From: a virus
Strand: one strand, 5' to 3'
Length of the DNA stretch: 49,175 nucleotides
IMG/VR virus record: IMGVR_UViG_3300031857_000311
Coordinates: 1-49,175 of that record
Shown: positions 29,280-37,466 of the stretch, one piece after another
Layout of the letters: each line of letters begins with the position of its first letter
How positions within the stretch are numbered: position 1 is the stretch's first letter
Program-made: the position numbers and the translations under genes
Notes under the pieces: model-generated
Database searches by the model: none
What the model saw: only the letters and a program-made list of their open reading frames with translations
What the model was told of the DNA's origin: nothing

Positions 29280-30698
29280 ATGACATTTGCCCTATTACTA
29301 TTTTTAACAGGTGTAACCTTATCCGCTGTAGCTATCTATTACAGCGTTATAGGGTTAACTTCTATATTTGCCGCAGCTTTTTGGCCTGTGGTTATAATGG
29401 GCACTACCTTAGAAGTTGCTAAATTGGTAGCTGCCAGTTGGTTAAAAGCCTATTGGGAAACAATCCCTAGGTTTATGAAAATCTATATGTCTATAGCAGT
29501 GGTCGTTTTAATGTTGATCACATCTATGGGTATTTTTGGATTCCTAAGTAAAGCACACTTAGACCAAAACATTGTCAGTGGTGATGTTCAAAGTAAGATT
29601 GCTATCTATGATGAAAAGATTAAGACCAGCAAGGAAAATATAGATGCGAACCGGAAGGCGATTAAACAGATGGATGAGGCTGTGGACCAAGTTATGGGTC
29701 GAAGCCAAGATGAAAAGGGTGCCGATAAAGCTGTTGCGATCCGAAGAGCACAGCAAAAAGAACGTGTCCGCCTTCAATCTGAGATTGCGGCCGAACAGAA
29801 AACTATTGCCGCCCTTAGCGAAGAAAGAGCACCAATTGCTGCCGAGGTTCGTAAGGTTGAAGCAGAAGTTGGCCCAATAAAATATATCGCTAAACTAATA
29901 TACGGCGATAACCCAGATGCTAATCTTCTTGAAAAAGCAGTCACTTGGGTGATTATGATTATTGTGTTTGTATTTGATCCATTAGCAGTTTTATTGTTGT
30001 TAGGTAGTCAAATGACCTACCAATGGGTTAGGGGAATCAAGAAGCCAGAGCCCGATGAAGCAAAAGATGAAACAATAAATGAACCCTCTGACACACACTT
30101 AGCCAGCAAGTTCTGGCCGTTTCCATTAAGAAACCCAGACCCAGATGCGGCGATCCTGGCCAATGAAGTTTCAGATGATCAACCTAATGAAACAAAATTA
30201 AGATTATCAAATATTTTAAACTCAGTTAAAGGGTTTACATTAGGCTCGTCTAAAGAAGAGACCAAAGACGAAGAAAAATCTGCTCTAGAAGATTGGAACA
30301 AGATGATCGAAGAAGCAGAACGTGCCGCTCAGGAAGAACAAGACAAAGAAGACGAAGAAATGATCGACGGTGCTGATCGCTTAGAAAAAGAAGCGATGAC
30401 CGCTTGGAAGGCCGAACATCCACATGATAGTCTAAAGCGTCAAAGACGAATGTTTGATCACGGGACTATTACAGAATTACCGTGGATGAAAGAGCCTTAT
30501 TATGTTACAGATTCTCTTTCTCCAGAAATTATAGCAGATAGTTACAATGCTATAGTCCAACAAGAAGAAAGATTTAAACCTGATCTCACAGAGGTTATAG
30601 AGCCAAGCGAATCTCTAAAACTCAGCGATCTAAAAAAAAAGGATATGACCTATCTAGAGAAGATGGGCTCAACACAGATACAGAAACCACTCAAGTAG
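29280..30698 (+). CDS. Membrane/coiled-coil phage protein, 472 aa in zero frame
   Basis: Three hydrophobic segments in the first 95 residues, a long coiled coil of about 100 residues (DEKIKTSKENIDANRKAIKQ, RAQQKERVRLQSEIAAEQK), another membrane segment (VTWVIMIIVFVFDPLAVLLLL) and a long acidic cytoplasmic tail. Near the end an A9 run at 30632-30640 allows a shift to the -1 frame, which stays open for 110 further codons; see the separate entry. The zero-frame stop is at 30696-30698. The function is not known; T4-like marine phages carry similar membrane proteins. Confidence 0.7.
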   Translation: MTFALLLFLTGVTLSAVAIYYSVIGLTSIFAAAFWPVVIMGTTLEVAKLVAASWLKAYWETIPRFMKIYMSIAVVVLMLITSMGIFGFLSKAHLDQNIVSGDVQSKIAIYDEKIKTSKENIDANRKAIKQMDEAVDQVMGRSQDEKGADKAVAIRRAQQKERVRLQSEIAAEQKTIAALSEERAPIAAEVRKVEAEVGPIKYIAKLIYGDNPDANLLEKAVTWVIMIIVFVFDPLAVLLLLGSQMTYQWVRGIKKPEPDEAKDETINEPSDTHLASKFWPFPLRNPDPDAAILANEVSDDQPNETKLRLSNILNSVKGFTLGSSKEETKDEEKSALEDWNKMIEEAERAAQEEQDKEDEEMIDGADRLEKEAMTAWKAEHPHDSLKRQRRMFDHGTITELPWMKEPYYVTDSLSPEIIADSYNAIVQQEERFKPDLTEVIEPSESLKLSDLKKKDMTYLEKMGSTQIQKPLK

Positions 30699-30970
30699 GA
30701 TACAGACAAAATTCTGAACAGAATGAATCTACTATTTGGAAAAGTTTTAAAAACGTCAAACACGAAGATCATCGATTTGATCTTATCAACGAACTTTACA
30801 CATACCTTTCCAACGAAATTATCGACACTTATGAATTTCCAGAAGTTGAGGATGCTGAATATCAACGTATCATTAATCTTATCATCCAGTTAAGATCAAG
30901 ATTGATAAATCCAGAAGACTTAGAAACATTAGATCTTGAAACCATAACCGAAATACTCAAGAAAATATGA
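30638..30970 (+). CDS. -1 frame extension of the membrane protein (probable programmed shift or slippage)
   Basis: In the -1 frame after the A9 run the sequence is open to TGA 30968-30970 and looks like real protein: acidic and helical, for example FDLINELYTYLSNEIIDTYE and INPEDLETLDLETITEILKK. It has no ATG, GTG or TTG near its 5' end, so it cannot be an independent gene with a normal start. Its stop overlaps the next ATG (ATGA), as expected for real genes here. Joined at the A run, the product would be 563 residues. A homopolymer sequencing error is the other explanation. Confidence 0.65.
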   Translation, partial: KGYDLSREDGLNTDTETTQVGYRQNSEQNESTIWKSFKNVKHEDHRFDLINELYTYLSNEIIDTYEFPEVEDAEYQRIINLIIQLRSRLINPEDLETLDLETITEILKKI

Positions 30971-31365
30971 TAGGTAATAAATTACTGCTAGTAACTCCCC
31001 CTGATGATATAAACATAGACGGACTTAGAATATTATTAGTGGGAATATCTCATGATAAAACTAATCTAATATCAACAGCCCTAACACAACTGCCTTCCAT
31101 ACCTAATACCGTTTTATACATGTGGGCAGCAGGTAACGATATTTCATGGCTGATGGATAAAAAGAATAAAAGTCATTTAATTATTTTTGATGTAGAAAAC
31201 CTACCAGGAGAATTAGTTGGCTATTTTAGTGCCCAATTAAATAGTTATTATTTTGGCCACCTGCGTGACCTAGGCATAATTAATAACAACAGTATTTTAG
31301 ATGTAGATCAATGTTATCAACTTTTGGAGAACACAATAACAACCTATGAAAAATCAATACGATAA
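30967..31365 (+). CDS. Conserved phage protein of unknown function, 132 aa
   Basis: Starts by ATGA overlap with the -1 frame extension before it, which supports that extension as translated. The protein has alternate strands and helices (NKLLLVTPPDDINID, ILLVGISHDKTNLI, HLIIFDVENL) in a Rossmann-like order but no Gly motif for nucleotide binding. No signal peptide is present. It overlaps rpsU by 20 bases. Confidence 0.55.
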   Translation: MIGNKLLLVTPPDDINIDGLRILLVGISHDKTNLISTALTQLPSIPNTVLYMWAAGNDISWLMDKKNKSHLIIFDVENLPGELVGYFSAQLNSYYFGHLRDLGIINNNSILDVDQCYQLLENTITTYEKSIR

Positions 31366-31591
31366 CCGAATCTGTAAAGGTGTTACAGTTTATGTTAAAG
31401 AAGGAGAACACATTGAACGTGCTCTCAAAAAATTTAAGAATAAAATAAGCGATTCTAAACTGCTAGAAACTTTGAGGGCTAAAGAGTTCTACGAAAAACC
31501 TACTACAGAACGCAAACGCAAAAAGTCTGCTGCCAAAGCACGTTGGAAAAAAAGACTTAAAGATCAACAGTTACCACCAAAACTGTATTGA
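31346..31591 (+). CDS. rpsU: Ribosomal protein bS21
   Basis: 81 residues: GVTVYVKEGEHIERALKKFK, then LRAKEFYEKPTTERKRKKSA and a basic tail, which is the standard S21 order (R-x-Glu-Phe/Tyr-Tyr-Glu-Lys-Pro-Thr). S21 sits near the anti-Shine-Dalgarno of 16S rRNA and promotes initiation. Phage copies may favour phage mRNAs; this is interesting here because many phage genes lack a Shine-Dalgarno. It overlaps the previous gene in another frame. Confidence 0.92.
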   Translation: MKNQYDNRICKGVTVYVKEGEHIERALKKFKNKISDSKLLETLRAKEFYEKPTTERKRKKSAAKARWKKRLKDQQLPPKLY

Positions 31592-31616
31592 CATTTTAAA
31601 TCCCAGATGTTATAAT
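31588..31616 (+). promoter_or_regulatory. Sigma-70 promoter (near consensus)
   Basis: TTGACA and TATAAT are separated by 17 bases and overlap the rpsU stop. It drives the exonuclease gene at 31646, whose leader has AGAAAGAG. Confidence 0.9.
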
Positions 31617-31645
31617 AGTAATATATTATACATAGAAAGAGATTA

Positions 31646-32227
31646 ATGAAAACAGATATTATGATAGACTTAGAGACGTTGGATATTTTACCAACGGCTA
31701 CTATTTTAACTATCGGAGCAGTGAAATTTGATCCGTTTGGGGAAGAAATAGCTGAACCTAATATGGAAAAATTCTATGTTAAAGTTGACATTGACAGTTG
31801 TGATAAGTTAGATTGTACTGTATCACAATCTACACTTGATTGGTGGGCAAGTCAAAGCAAAGAAGCACAAGAAGAAGCATTTAGTCCCGACAACAGAATT
31901 GATATTATAGATGCTATGAATCAACTGTACAAATTCTGTTGGGGAGCAAAGCGTGTATGGAGTCACGGTGCTGGCTTTGACATTATCATTTGCGAGCATT
32001 TATTCCGTAAAATTGGCAAGGCAATTCCATGGCAATTTTGGGAAGTTCGCGATACCCGCACACTGTTTGACATTGGAGTTGACCCTAAGCGTCCGCCCGT
32101 ACTAAAACATCATGCTTTAGAAGATGCTTGGAATCAAGCAGTAGGTGTCCAAAATGTATACAAAAAATTAAGATCATCTAGTAGCATAGATGGTGTTTTA
32201 ATTAGACCGCTAGCAAATCAAAGATAA
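31646..32227 (+). CDS. DEDD-type 3'-5' exonuclease (DexA/Rv2179c-like)
   Basis: 193 residues with the three exonuclease blocks: IMIDLETLD (Asp 8, Glu 10), VWSHGAGFDIIIC (second Asp) and KHHALEDAWNQA (His and Asp). The length and spacing match the T4 DexA and Rv2179c-type single-domain exonucleases rather than a polymerase proofreading domain. Substrate may be RNA or DNA. It has its own strong sigma-70 promoter, suggesting early expression. Confidence 0.9.
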   Translation: MKTDIMIDLETLDILPTATILTIGAVKFDPFGEEIAEPNMEKFYVKVDIDSCDKLDCTVSQSTLDWWASQSKEAQEEAFSPDNRIDIIDAMNQLYKFCWGAKRVWSHGAGFDIIICEHLFRKIGKAIPWQFWEVRDTRTLFDIGVDPKRPPVLKHHALEDAWNQAVGVQNVYKKLRSSSSIDGVLIRPLANQR

Positions 32228-32229
32228 AT
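32222..32229 (+). promoter_or_regulatory. Late promoter variant (GATAAATA) before dnaK
   Basis: The octamer overlaps the exonuclease stop and would start the dnaK leader close to its first hairpin. Confidence 0.6.
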
Positions 32230-32234
32230 AATTT

Positions 32235-32301
32235 TGTAGGACGCTTCGGGTTCTACAAACGGGCAGTAGCCCAAAATTAAATCTTGCTTAATTAAAGGAG
32301 A
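32235..32301 (+). promoter_or_regulatory. ROSE-like RNA thermometer in the dnaK leader
   Basis: Hairpin I pairs GTAGGAC (32235-32241) with GTTCTAC (32249-32255); hairpin II pairs GGGC with GCCC around AGTA (32260-32271). Hairpin III pairs TCTTGCTT (32282-32289) with AAGGAGA (32295-32301), leaving G 32286 bulged and covering the Shine-Dalgarno. UUGCU opposite AGGA with a bulged G is the hallmark of ROSE thermometers. Confidence 0.7.
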
Positions 32302-32308
32302 TAACATT

Positions 32309-34174
32309 ATGAGCAAAGTCATCGGTATTGACCTCGGAACCACCAATTCATGCGTGGCTATCATCGAGTCAGGAAATTCCAAAGTTATTGAAAATTCAGA
32401 AGGTGCCCGTACTACACCTAGTATTGTTGCCTATACTGAAAATGAAGTACTAGTTGGTGCTTCGGCAAAACGCCAAGCAGTAACTAATCCAAAAAACACC
32501 ATTTATGCTTCAAAGCGTTTAATTGGTCGTAAATTTAAAGAAAAAGAAGTACAAAAAGACATCGACTTGATGCCATACGAAATCATGGAAGCCAGCAATG
32601 GCGATGCTTGGATTAAGGCACAAGACAAAGAACTTGCCCCACCACAGGTCAGTGCTGAAGTTCTGCGTAAAATGAAAAAAACAGCGGAGGACTATCTAGG
32701 TCATGAAGTTACACAAGCCGTTATCACAGTTCCTGCGTACTTTAACGACAGCCAAAGACAGGCAACTAAGGATGCTGGAAAAATCGCAGGCTTGGAAGTA
32801 CTGCGTATTATTAACGAGCCTACTGCGGCAGCTCTTGCTTATGGCGTTGATAAAGCTGATAAAGCTGACAGGAAAATTGCTGTTTACGATCTTGGTGGCG
32901 GTACTTTCGATGTATCGATCATTGAGATCGCGAATGTAGACGGCGACAAGCAAATTGAAGTTCTAAGTACCAATGGTGATACATTCTTAGGTGGTGAAGA
33001 CTTTGACCAACGCATTATGGATTATTTGGTTGATGAGTTTAAGAAAGAACAAGGCTTTGATTTGACTAAGGACATGCTGGCTCTACAACGTCTAAAAGAC
33101 GCAGCTGAAAAAGCCAAAATTGAGTTGTCCAATAGTTCACAAACAGAAGTCAACTTGCCATATATCACCGCCGATGCTTCGGGTCCTAAACATCTAATCG
33201 TTAAACTCACTCGTGCTAAACTAGAAAGTCTAGTAGAAGATCTTATCAATCGTTCATTGGCACCTTGTCGAGTGGCTATGAAAGATGCCGGCGTAAGTGC
33301 TTCAGACATCGACGAAGTTATCTTAGTTGGTGGTCAAACACGTATGCCTAAGGTACAAGAAGAAGTTGAAAAGTTGTTCGGCAAAGCACCAAGACGTGAT
33401 GTTAATCCAGACGAAGCAGTAGCAGTTGGTGCGGCTATCCAAGGTGCTGTTCTAGCAGGTGATCGCAACGATGTGTTGTTGTTAGATGTTACTCCGTTAA
33501 GCCTAGGTATTGAAACTATGGGCGGAGTGTTTACTAAACTTGTACAAAAGAACACAACGATTCCGACTAAAGCATCACAGGTGTTTTCAACTGCTGAAGA
33601 TAACCAACCTGCTGTTACTATCAAAGTTGGACAAGGCGAACGTGAGCTATTCCAATATAATAAATTGCTAGGTGAATTTAACCTAGAAGGCATTGCTCCT
33701 GCTCGCAGAGGTACACCCCAAATTGAAGTAGCCTTTGATATTGATGCTAACGGCATTATGAATATATCGGCTAAGGATAAAGGCACAGGTAAAGAAAATA
33801 AGATCACTATCAAATCAGATTCTGGTCTAAGCAAGGATCAAATTGATCAGATGATCCAAGATGCTGAAGCCAATGCTGAAGCTGATAAAAAAGCACGTGA
33901 ATTAATTGATGCCAAGAATAATGCCGAAGCATTAATTAATACTGTTGAAAATGACATGAAAGAAGTTACTCTAGCAGAATCAGATAAGAAAGCAGTTGAG
34001 GACGCTATTGCTGAACTTCAGAAAGAATTGACTGGCACAGACAAAGACGCTATCACTCAAAAGACCAGCGACTTAATTGCTGCCAGTCAAAAGATCGCAG
34101 AGTCTAAGCAATCTCAAAATACCGAGGACAGCAAAGACGATGTGGTCGATGCGGAGTTTAAGCAAACTACTTAA
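32309..34174 (+). CDS. dnaK: Chaperone DnaK (Hsp70)
   Basis: 621 residues: [13 protein letters not shown] (phosphate 1), [24 protein letters not shown] (phosphate 2) and [10 protein letters not shown] (adenosine) in the ATPase domain; the substrate domain begins with [18 protein letters not shown]. The C-terminus VVDAEFKQT resembles the bacterial EEVxD-type tail. The protein seems complete and close to a bacterial form, so it is probably a host-derived gene. It is followed by hsp20 and clpS. No dnaJ or grpE is nearby; those must come from the host. Confidence 0.97.
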   Translation: MSKVIGIDLGTTNSCVAIIESGNSKVIENSEGARTTPSIVAYTENEVLVGASAKRQAVTNPKNTIYASKRLIGRKFKEKEVQKDIDLMPYEIMEASNGDAWIKAQDKELAPPQVSAEVLRKMKKTAEDYLGHEVTQAVITVPAYFNDSQRQATKDAGKIAGLEVLRIINEPTAAALAYGVDKADKADRKIAVYDLGGGTFDVSIIEIANVDGDKQIEVLSTNGDTFLGGEDFDQRIMDYLVDEFKKEQGFDLTKDMLALQRLKDAAEKAKIELSNSSQTEVNLPYITADASGPKHLIVKLTRAKLESLVEDLINRSLAPCRVAMKDAGVSASDIDEVILVGGQTRMPKVQEEVEKLFGKAPRRDVNPDEAVAVGAAIQGAVLAGDRNDVLLLDVTPLSLGIETMGGVFTKLVQKNTTIPTKASQVFSTAEDNQPAVTIKVGQGERELFQYNKLLGEFNLEGIAPARRGTPQIEVAFDIDANGIMNISAKDKGTGKENKITIKSDSGLSKDQIDQMIQDAEANAEADKKARELIDAKNNAEALINTVENDMKEVTLAESDKKAVEDAIAELQKELTGTDKDAITQKTSDLIAASQKIAESKQSQNTEDSKDDVVDAEFKQTT

Positions 34175-34179
34175 ACTCA

Positions 34180-34225
34180 AGGGTGCTCAGGTGAGGCCCT
34201 AAATCATTCTTGCTTAAAAAGGAGA
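34180..34225 (+). promoter_or_regulatory. ROSE-like RNA thermometer in the hsp20 leader
   Basis: A first hairpin spans 34180-34200 (AGGGT and GCCCT outer strands, CTC/GAG inner). The second pairs TCTTGCTT (34208-34215) with AAGGAGA (34219-34225), with G 34212 bulged and a three-base loop. The TCTTGCTT/AAGGAGA pairing is identical to that of dnaK. Confidence 0.7.
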
Positions 34226-34232
34226 AAATAAA

Positions 34233-34673
34233 ATGAATGGTAATTTAACACGTTTTGATACTAATGCTCTTAACAGAGCTCTAATTGGGTTTGATCAGTT
34301 GTTTGATACTTTTGAAACACGATTCGCTAATCAATTAACCAATAACTATCCGCCATACAATATTGAGAAAGTTTCAGAAAATCTCTATGATATTGTTATT
34401 GCTGTAGCCGGTTTTGAAAAAAACGAAGTCAACGTAGAAATTGAAGGTGGACAACTAACAATCCGTGGACAAAAAACAGTAGCAGAATCTCATGCTCCAG
34501 AATATCTACATCGTGGACTTGGTTTCCGAGATTTCGAGCGTAGATTTACACTTGCGGAACATATGGAAGTAATTAAGGCTGAAATTAAAAACGGTCTACT
34601 ATCAATCCAGATCGAACGCAAAGTTCCAGAGGCTCTATTACCACGCCAGATTGAAGTGGTTGAGGTTAAGTAA
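34233..34673 (+). CDS. Small heat shock protein (Hsp20/IbpA type)
   Basis: 146 residues: N-terminal FDQLFDTFETRF as in IbpA, then the alpha-crystallin domain (YNIEKVSENLYDIVIAVAGF, VEIEGGQLTIRG, FERRFTLAEHM, IKNGLLSIQIER). It keeps proteins from aggregating and hands them to DnaK. It directly follows dnaK, and its ribosome site is covered by the same ROSE-like hairpin. In bacteria ROSE elements mostly control genes of this class, which supports the call. Confidence 0.93.
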   Translation: MNGNLTRFDTNALNRALIGFDQLFDTFETRFANQLTNNYPPYNIEKVSENLYDIVIAVAGFEKNEVNVEIEGGQLTIRGQKTVAESHAPEYLHRGLGFRDFERRFTLAEHMEVIKAEIKNGLLSIQIERKVPEALLPRQIEVVEVK

Positions 34674-34686
34674 TAGTATGTAATCC

Positions 34687-34704
34687 GGGGGAGGAAACTC
34701 CCCC
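34687..34704 (+). promoter_or_regulatory. Strong intergenic hairpin before clpS
   Basis: GGGGGAG and CTCCCCC pair around GAAA, without a T run. It looks like an mRNA processing or stabilising element between hsp20 and clpS; partial attenuation is possible. Confidence 0.6.
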
Positions 34705-34720
34705 TAAACGGAGCAATAAA

Positions 34721-35023
34721 ATGGCTGATACAGATATCCAAATAGAAGACAAAATTAAAATAGAACTTCAACCACCAAAAATGTGGAAAGTGGTGTTCTT
34801 AAACGATGACCATACTCCTATGGAATTTGTTATAGAATTGTTGATGGGTGTGTTCAAACACGATGAAGCTAGATCAAGAGACATCACATTAGAGATACAC
34901 GAAACTGGTGCTGCTGTAGTAGGTGTCTATACATACGAAATAGCAGAAAACAAAGGTGTTGAATCAAGTCGGCTAGCTCAAGAGCACGGTTTTCCTTTAC
35001 AGATTCGCGTAGAGGAAGAATAA
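34721..35023 (+). CDS. clpS: ClpS adaptor of the ClpAP protease
   Basis: 100 residues: PPKMWKVVFLNDDHTPMEFV is the core motif (Asn-Asp-Asp-x-Thr-x2-Glu-Phe-Val), then HETGAAVVGVYTYEIAENK and LAQEHGFPLQIRVEEE. ClpS delivers N-end-rule substrates to ClpA and can inhibit degradation of SsrA-tagged proteins. The same phage encodes a tmRNA, so it may adjust tag-dependent degradation. It is the last gene before a late promoter. The N-terminal extension that blocks ClpA is short but present. Confidence 0.92.
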   Translation: MADTDIQIEDKIKIELQPPKMWKVVFLNDDHTPMEFVIELLMGVFKHDEARSRDITLEIHETGAAVVGVYTYEIAENKGVESSRLAQEHGFPLQIRVEEE

Positions 35024-35045
35024 TTTTTCCTGGTATACGCAGATC

Positions 35046-35053
35046 AATAAATA
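35046..35053 (+). promoter_or_regulatory. Late promoter variant (AATAAATA)
   Basis: The octamer is 27 bases before ATG 35081, with TTCAGGAG as ribosome site. It would drive the heme oxygenase/bilin reductase pair. Confidence 0.55.
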
Positions 35054-35080
35054 TCTGCGTATATATTTCAGGAGTACTAA

Positions 35081-35638
35081 ATGAGTCTTAAAGAACTTAC
35101 TAAAGAAAAGCACCAGGACGCAGAACGCACAGAATTTGCTAAACTTTTGTTGAGCGGAAAAATCAGCAAAGAAATGTACGGGCTCTATCTAGCCCAGATG
35201 TTAGAAGTCTACGGCAAATTAGAATATTATTGTGTAAAAGCAGAACTACTAAAAGATTTACCCGGACTAGGTCGTGCTTTATATATTTTTGAAGATCTAA
35301 AAGAACTAGACATTCCCCTAACTGGTATAAAGATACTAGAAGCTACTAGTGCCTATTCCGAATACCTTGCTACCCTCGCAGAAGATGAAACCAAACACCA
35401 CTTACTAATGGCTCATCTATATGTACGACATATGGGCGATCTATATGGCGGTCAGATGATTGCTAAAAAAGTGCCTGGCAGCGGTAAGTTTTATCAATTT
35501 AGAAATAAAGAAGAATTAATAGGTAAGATACGAGCCAAACTCACGGATGACCTAGGCGATGAAGCTAATATCGCATTTGATCATGCTATTGCTATTATGA
35601 AGGAACTTAATGAGTCTAGTTTGGAACACGCTGATTGA
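35081..35638 (+). CDS. ho1: Heme oxygenase
   Basis: 185 residues, all-helical: LTKEKHQDAERTEF with the heme-ligand His 11, LGRALYIFEDL, and LLMAHLYVRHMGDLYGGQMI with the Gly-rich distal helix. It converts heme to biliverdin, iron and carbon monoxide using ferredoxin. The next gene, overlapping by 29 bases, is a bilin reductase, so biliverdin is the probable product used. Cyanophages carry ho1, but the surrounding genes here do not suggest a cyanobacterial host. Iron release is another possible benefit. Confidence 0.93.
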   Translation: MSLKELTKEKHQDAERTEFAKLLLSGKISKEMYGLYLAQMLEVYGKLEYYCVKAELLKDLPGLGRALYIFEDLKELDIPLTGIKILEATSAYSEYLATLAEDETKHHLLMAHLYVRHMGDLYGGQMIAKKVPGSGKFYQFRNKEELIGKIRAKLTDDLGDEANIAFDHAIAIMKELNESSLEHAD

Positions 35639-36290
35639 AATCCAACATCAGCTAGAAAAACAATTCGAAGAAACCGGAATTGAAACTCAAGAGCCGGGTA
35701 TGAGTAGATTCAATCAGCCGGGTTGGGTAAACAGGGTATGGACTAGTGGCAATTATCGTAGAGCTCATATCGATGTAGTCGATGCCCGATCCACAAAGGG
35801 CCTCTGGATGATGCACTGTTGTGTATTTCCTCATATCCATAACCCGGCACCCATATTTGGATTTGATGTAATCGCAGGTAAGAACAAAATTACAGGGTGT
35901 TTCTTAGACTATAGTCCTACTACAGATCGTGAACATCCGATGATAGAATACTTTGCTGAAGAAGTGTCTAGATATGAGTGGATACGTAAGCGTGAACTAC
36001 CAGACTGGGCACAACGTATTTTTAGTCCACATATGGTAGCTGCGGGCAATGTACAAGCAGAAGATGAACTAAGTCAAATTTCTAATCTAGCACATGTTAT
36101 GATAAACCATTACTTAGAAACTGTGGGTGAAACTAATAACATGACAGCTGATACTACTTTTGAACAAAATTTTTATGCTCAAAATCAAAAACAAAATCCA
36201 CACACGCCTAGAGTAATGACCAGTCTTGGTCTAGATGAAGAGGATGTCAAAGTCTTTATACAAGACTGTTTATTCCCCGAATTACGCTAA
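35610..36290 (+). CDS. Ferredoxin-dependent bilin reductase (PebS/PcyX/PcyA family)
   Basis: 226 residues. GLWMMHCCVFPH contains His 69, equal in context to His 88 of PcyA; IFGFDVIAGKNKITGCFLDY has Asp 86, equal to Asp 105, and the conserved LDYSP. The N-terminal GNYRRAHIDVVDAR holds an Asp where PcyA has Glu, as seen in viral forms. The C-terminal DCLFPELR is usual. It would reduce biliverdin to a coloured bilin such as phycoerythrobilin. The viral PcyX type found next to heme oxygenase in uncultured oceanic phages is the nearest match I know; the exact product cannot be set from sequence. Confidence 0.85.
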   Translation: MSLVWNTLIEIQHQLEKQFEETGIETQEPGMSRFNQPGWVNRVWTSGNYRRAHIDVVDARSTKGLWMMHCCVFPHIHNPAPIFGFDVIAGKNKITGCFLDYSPTTDREHPMIEYFAEEVSRYEWIRKRELPDWAQRIFSPHMVAAGNVQAEDELSQISNLAHVMINHYLETVGETNNMTADTTFEQNFYAQNQKQNPHTPRVMTSLGLDEEDVKVFIQDCLFPELR

Positions 36291-37403
36291 TTTTTCCCAG
36301 CTGATATATTGAGGATTTCTTAGTGTTTGTACACGTACTGTAGGATTTGACTCAAACATGCCGTTGGCATATCTCACATAGATATCTAGTTCAGCGAATC
36401 CCTGACTGTCTGGTCTTCCTAACTGAGCTACAAATAATTGACTAGTTCCGTCGGGCTCTCCATATTTCAAACCCTGTAGCTGAAGATCTTGAACTTCGTT
36501 AATTGTAGGTACAAAATATAATCCAGAAGTGCTGAGATAAAAATATGGTTTATCTGCAAACCTTAACATGTTAACCAAGCTAGCACTTTTTTGTAAGTGT
36601 TGTTCGATAGTAACTTCAAATTCTCTAGCAATCTTAGTGAACAACGGTGTTGCGTAAGATTTCTTTTGTTTCCAATTAGCTTGGAACCAATCACCAAATA
36701 CTCGTTGCCATGGACTATTTTTAGCAACAGAATTTAAAATAGTCTGAGCATCGGCAGTTAATGTTTTTTTGCCTGTACAGGTATATTTGTCTGTTGTATC
36801 GTCATAGACAATAGTATATTTGTCTGTAAGCGGTGCTATAACTTGTCCCGGTTGTGCTTTGGCCTGTTCCAAAACATCGTTAAAGATATTAGTCTTCATA
36901 TCTTTGAATTCTTGCTGGGCATATTGATAAAAAATATCATTGCCTTTTTCAGGAGTTAATCCCAGTGCCTTAGGTGTTAAATTAGCTAACGTAATGCCGC
37001 CTTCGGCCTTGATACTCATACCAGCAACCTTAGAACCTTCAAATCCTACGTCAGCAGCATTATCGGCTTTGTTTTTACCGCCTGCCCATGAAAACTGACC
37101 TAATTGAGTTTCTTTCTCAGCTAATTTGCTATTGATGATATCTTTATATCCATTAGTCTTATTATACCAGCCTTGGAACAGTGCTTGATCATAGTTAGGA
37201 ACTAATAGTTTTTTAATATCGTTGTATGCTGCCTTAGGATTAGCCAATACCGATTCGGGTATAGTCTGTTCAGGATTGGATGGATCAAACGAAGAGATGT
37301 CAACATCTGCTAAAGCACATAAAACAGCAATTTCACTGTTATAACGCCTACCGCCCGATGCTCCACCTTCTTGTAATGATTGGTTAAATTCAAAAAATCT
37401 CAT
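36282..37403 (-). CDS. Probable packaged PD-(D/E)xK-like nuclease, 373 aa
   Basis: The N-terminus MRFFEFNQSLQEGGASGG matches the capsid-targeting-like form with an LQE-G site. GRRYNSEIAVLCAL resembles the N-terminal helix of type II restriction-like enzymes, and DNAADVGFEGSKVAG then MSIKAEGGITL gives an Asp and Ser-x-Lys pair as in a PD-(D/E)xK core. The call is by pattern only. The 3' end overlaps the bilin reductase gene tail-to-tail by nine bases. If packaged, the enzyme would enter the cell with the DNA. Confidence 0.55.
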   Translation of the reverse strand: MRFFEFNQSLQEGGASGGRRYNSEIAVLCALADVDISSFDPSNPEQTIPESVLANPKAAYNDIKKLLVPNYDQALFQGWYNKTNGYKDIINSKLAEKETQLGQFSWAGGKNKADNAADVGFEGSKVAGMSIKAEGGITLANLTPKALGLTPEKGNDIFYQYAQQEFKDMKTNIFNDVLEQAKAQPGQVIAPLTDKYTIVYDDTTDKYTCTGKKTLTADAQTILNSVAKNSPWQRVFGDWFQANWKQKKSYATPLFTKIAREFEVTIEQHLQKSASLVNMLRFADKPYFYLSTSGLYFVPTINEVQDLQLQGLKYGEPDGTSQLFVAQLGRPDSQGFAELDIYVRYANGMFESNPTVRVQTLRNPQYISWEKLA

Positions 37404-37410
37404 AGTATGT

Positions 37411-37418
37411 TATTTACC
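37411..37418 (-). promoter_or_regulatory. Late promoter variant on minus strand (GGTAAATA)
   Basis: The octamer ends seven bases before ATG 37403; no Shine-Dalgarno lies between. It is divergent from the plus-strand octamer at 37459. Confidence 0.5.
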
Positions 37419-37458
37419 GTAACTTATTAACTACCTGGTTAATTTTTCTATGTTAGTT

Positions 37459-37466
37459 AGTAAATA
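37459..37466 (+). promoter_or_regulatory. Late promoter variant (AGTAAATA)
   Basis: The octamer lies 28 bases before ATG 37495, with CGGGAGCG as ribosome site. It drives the secreted/membrane gene group to 41701. Confidence 0.55.

Noticed and set aside
30724-30894. Alternative small gene with ATG at 30724 in another frame
   Set aside because: The -1 frame over the same region has better protein-like composition and ends in ATGA with the next gene; the alternative is Leu/Ser/Thr-rich and out of phase with good codon use.
33334-33834. Long minus-strand frame opposite dnaK
   Set aside because: It is a shadow of the strongly coding dnaK sequence, with no ribosome site or promoter.
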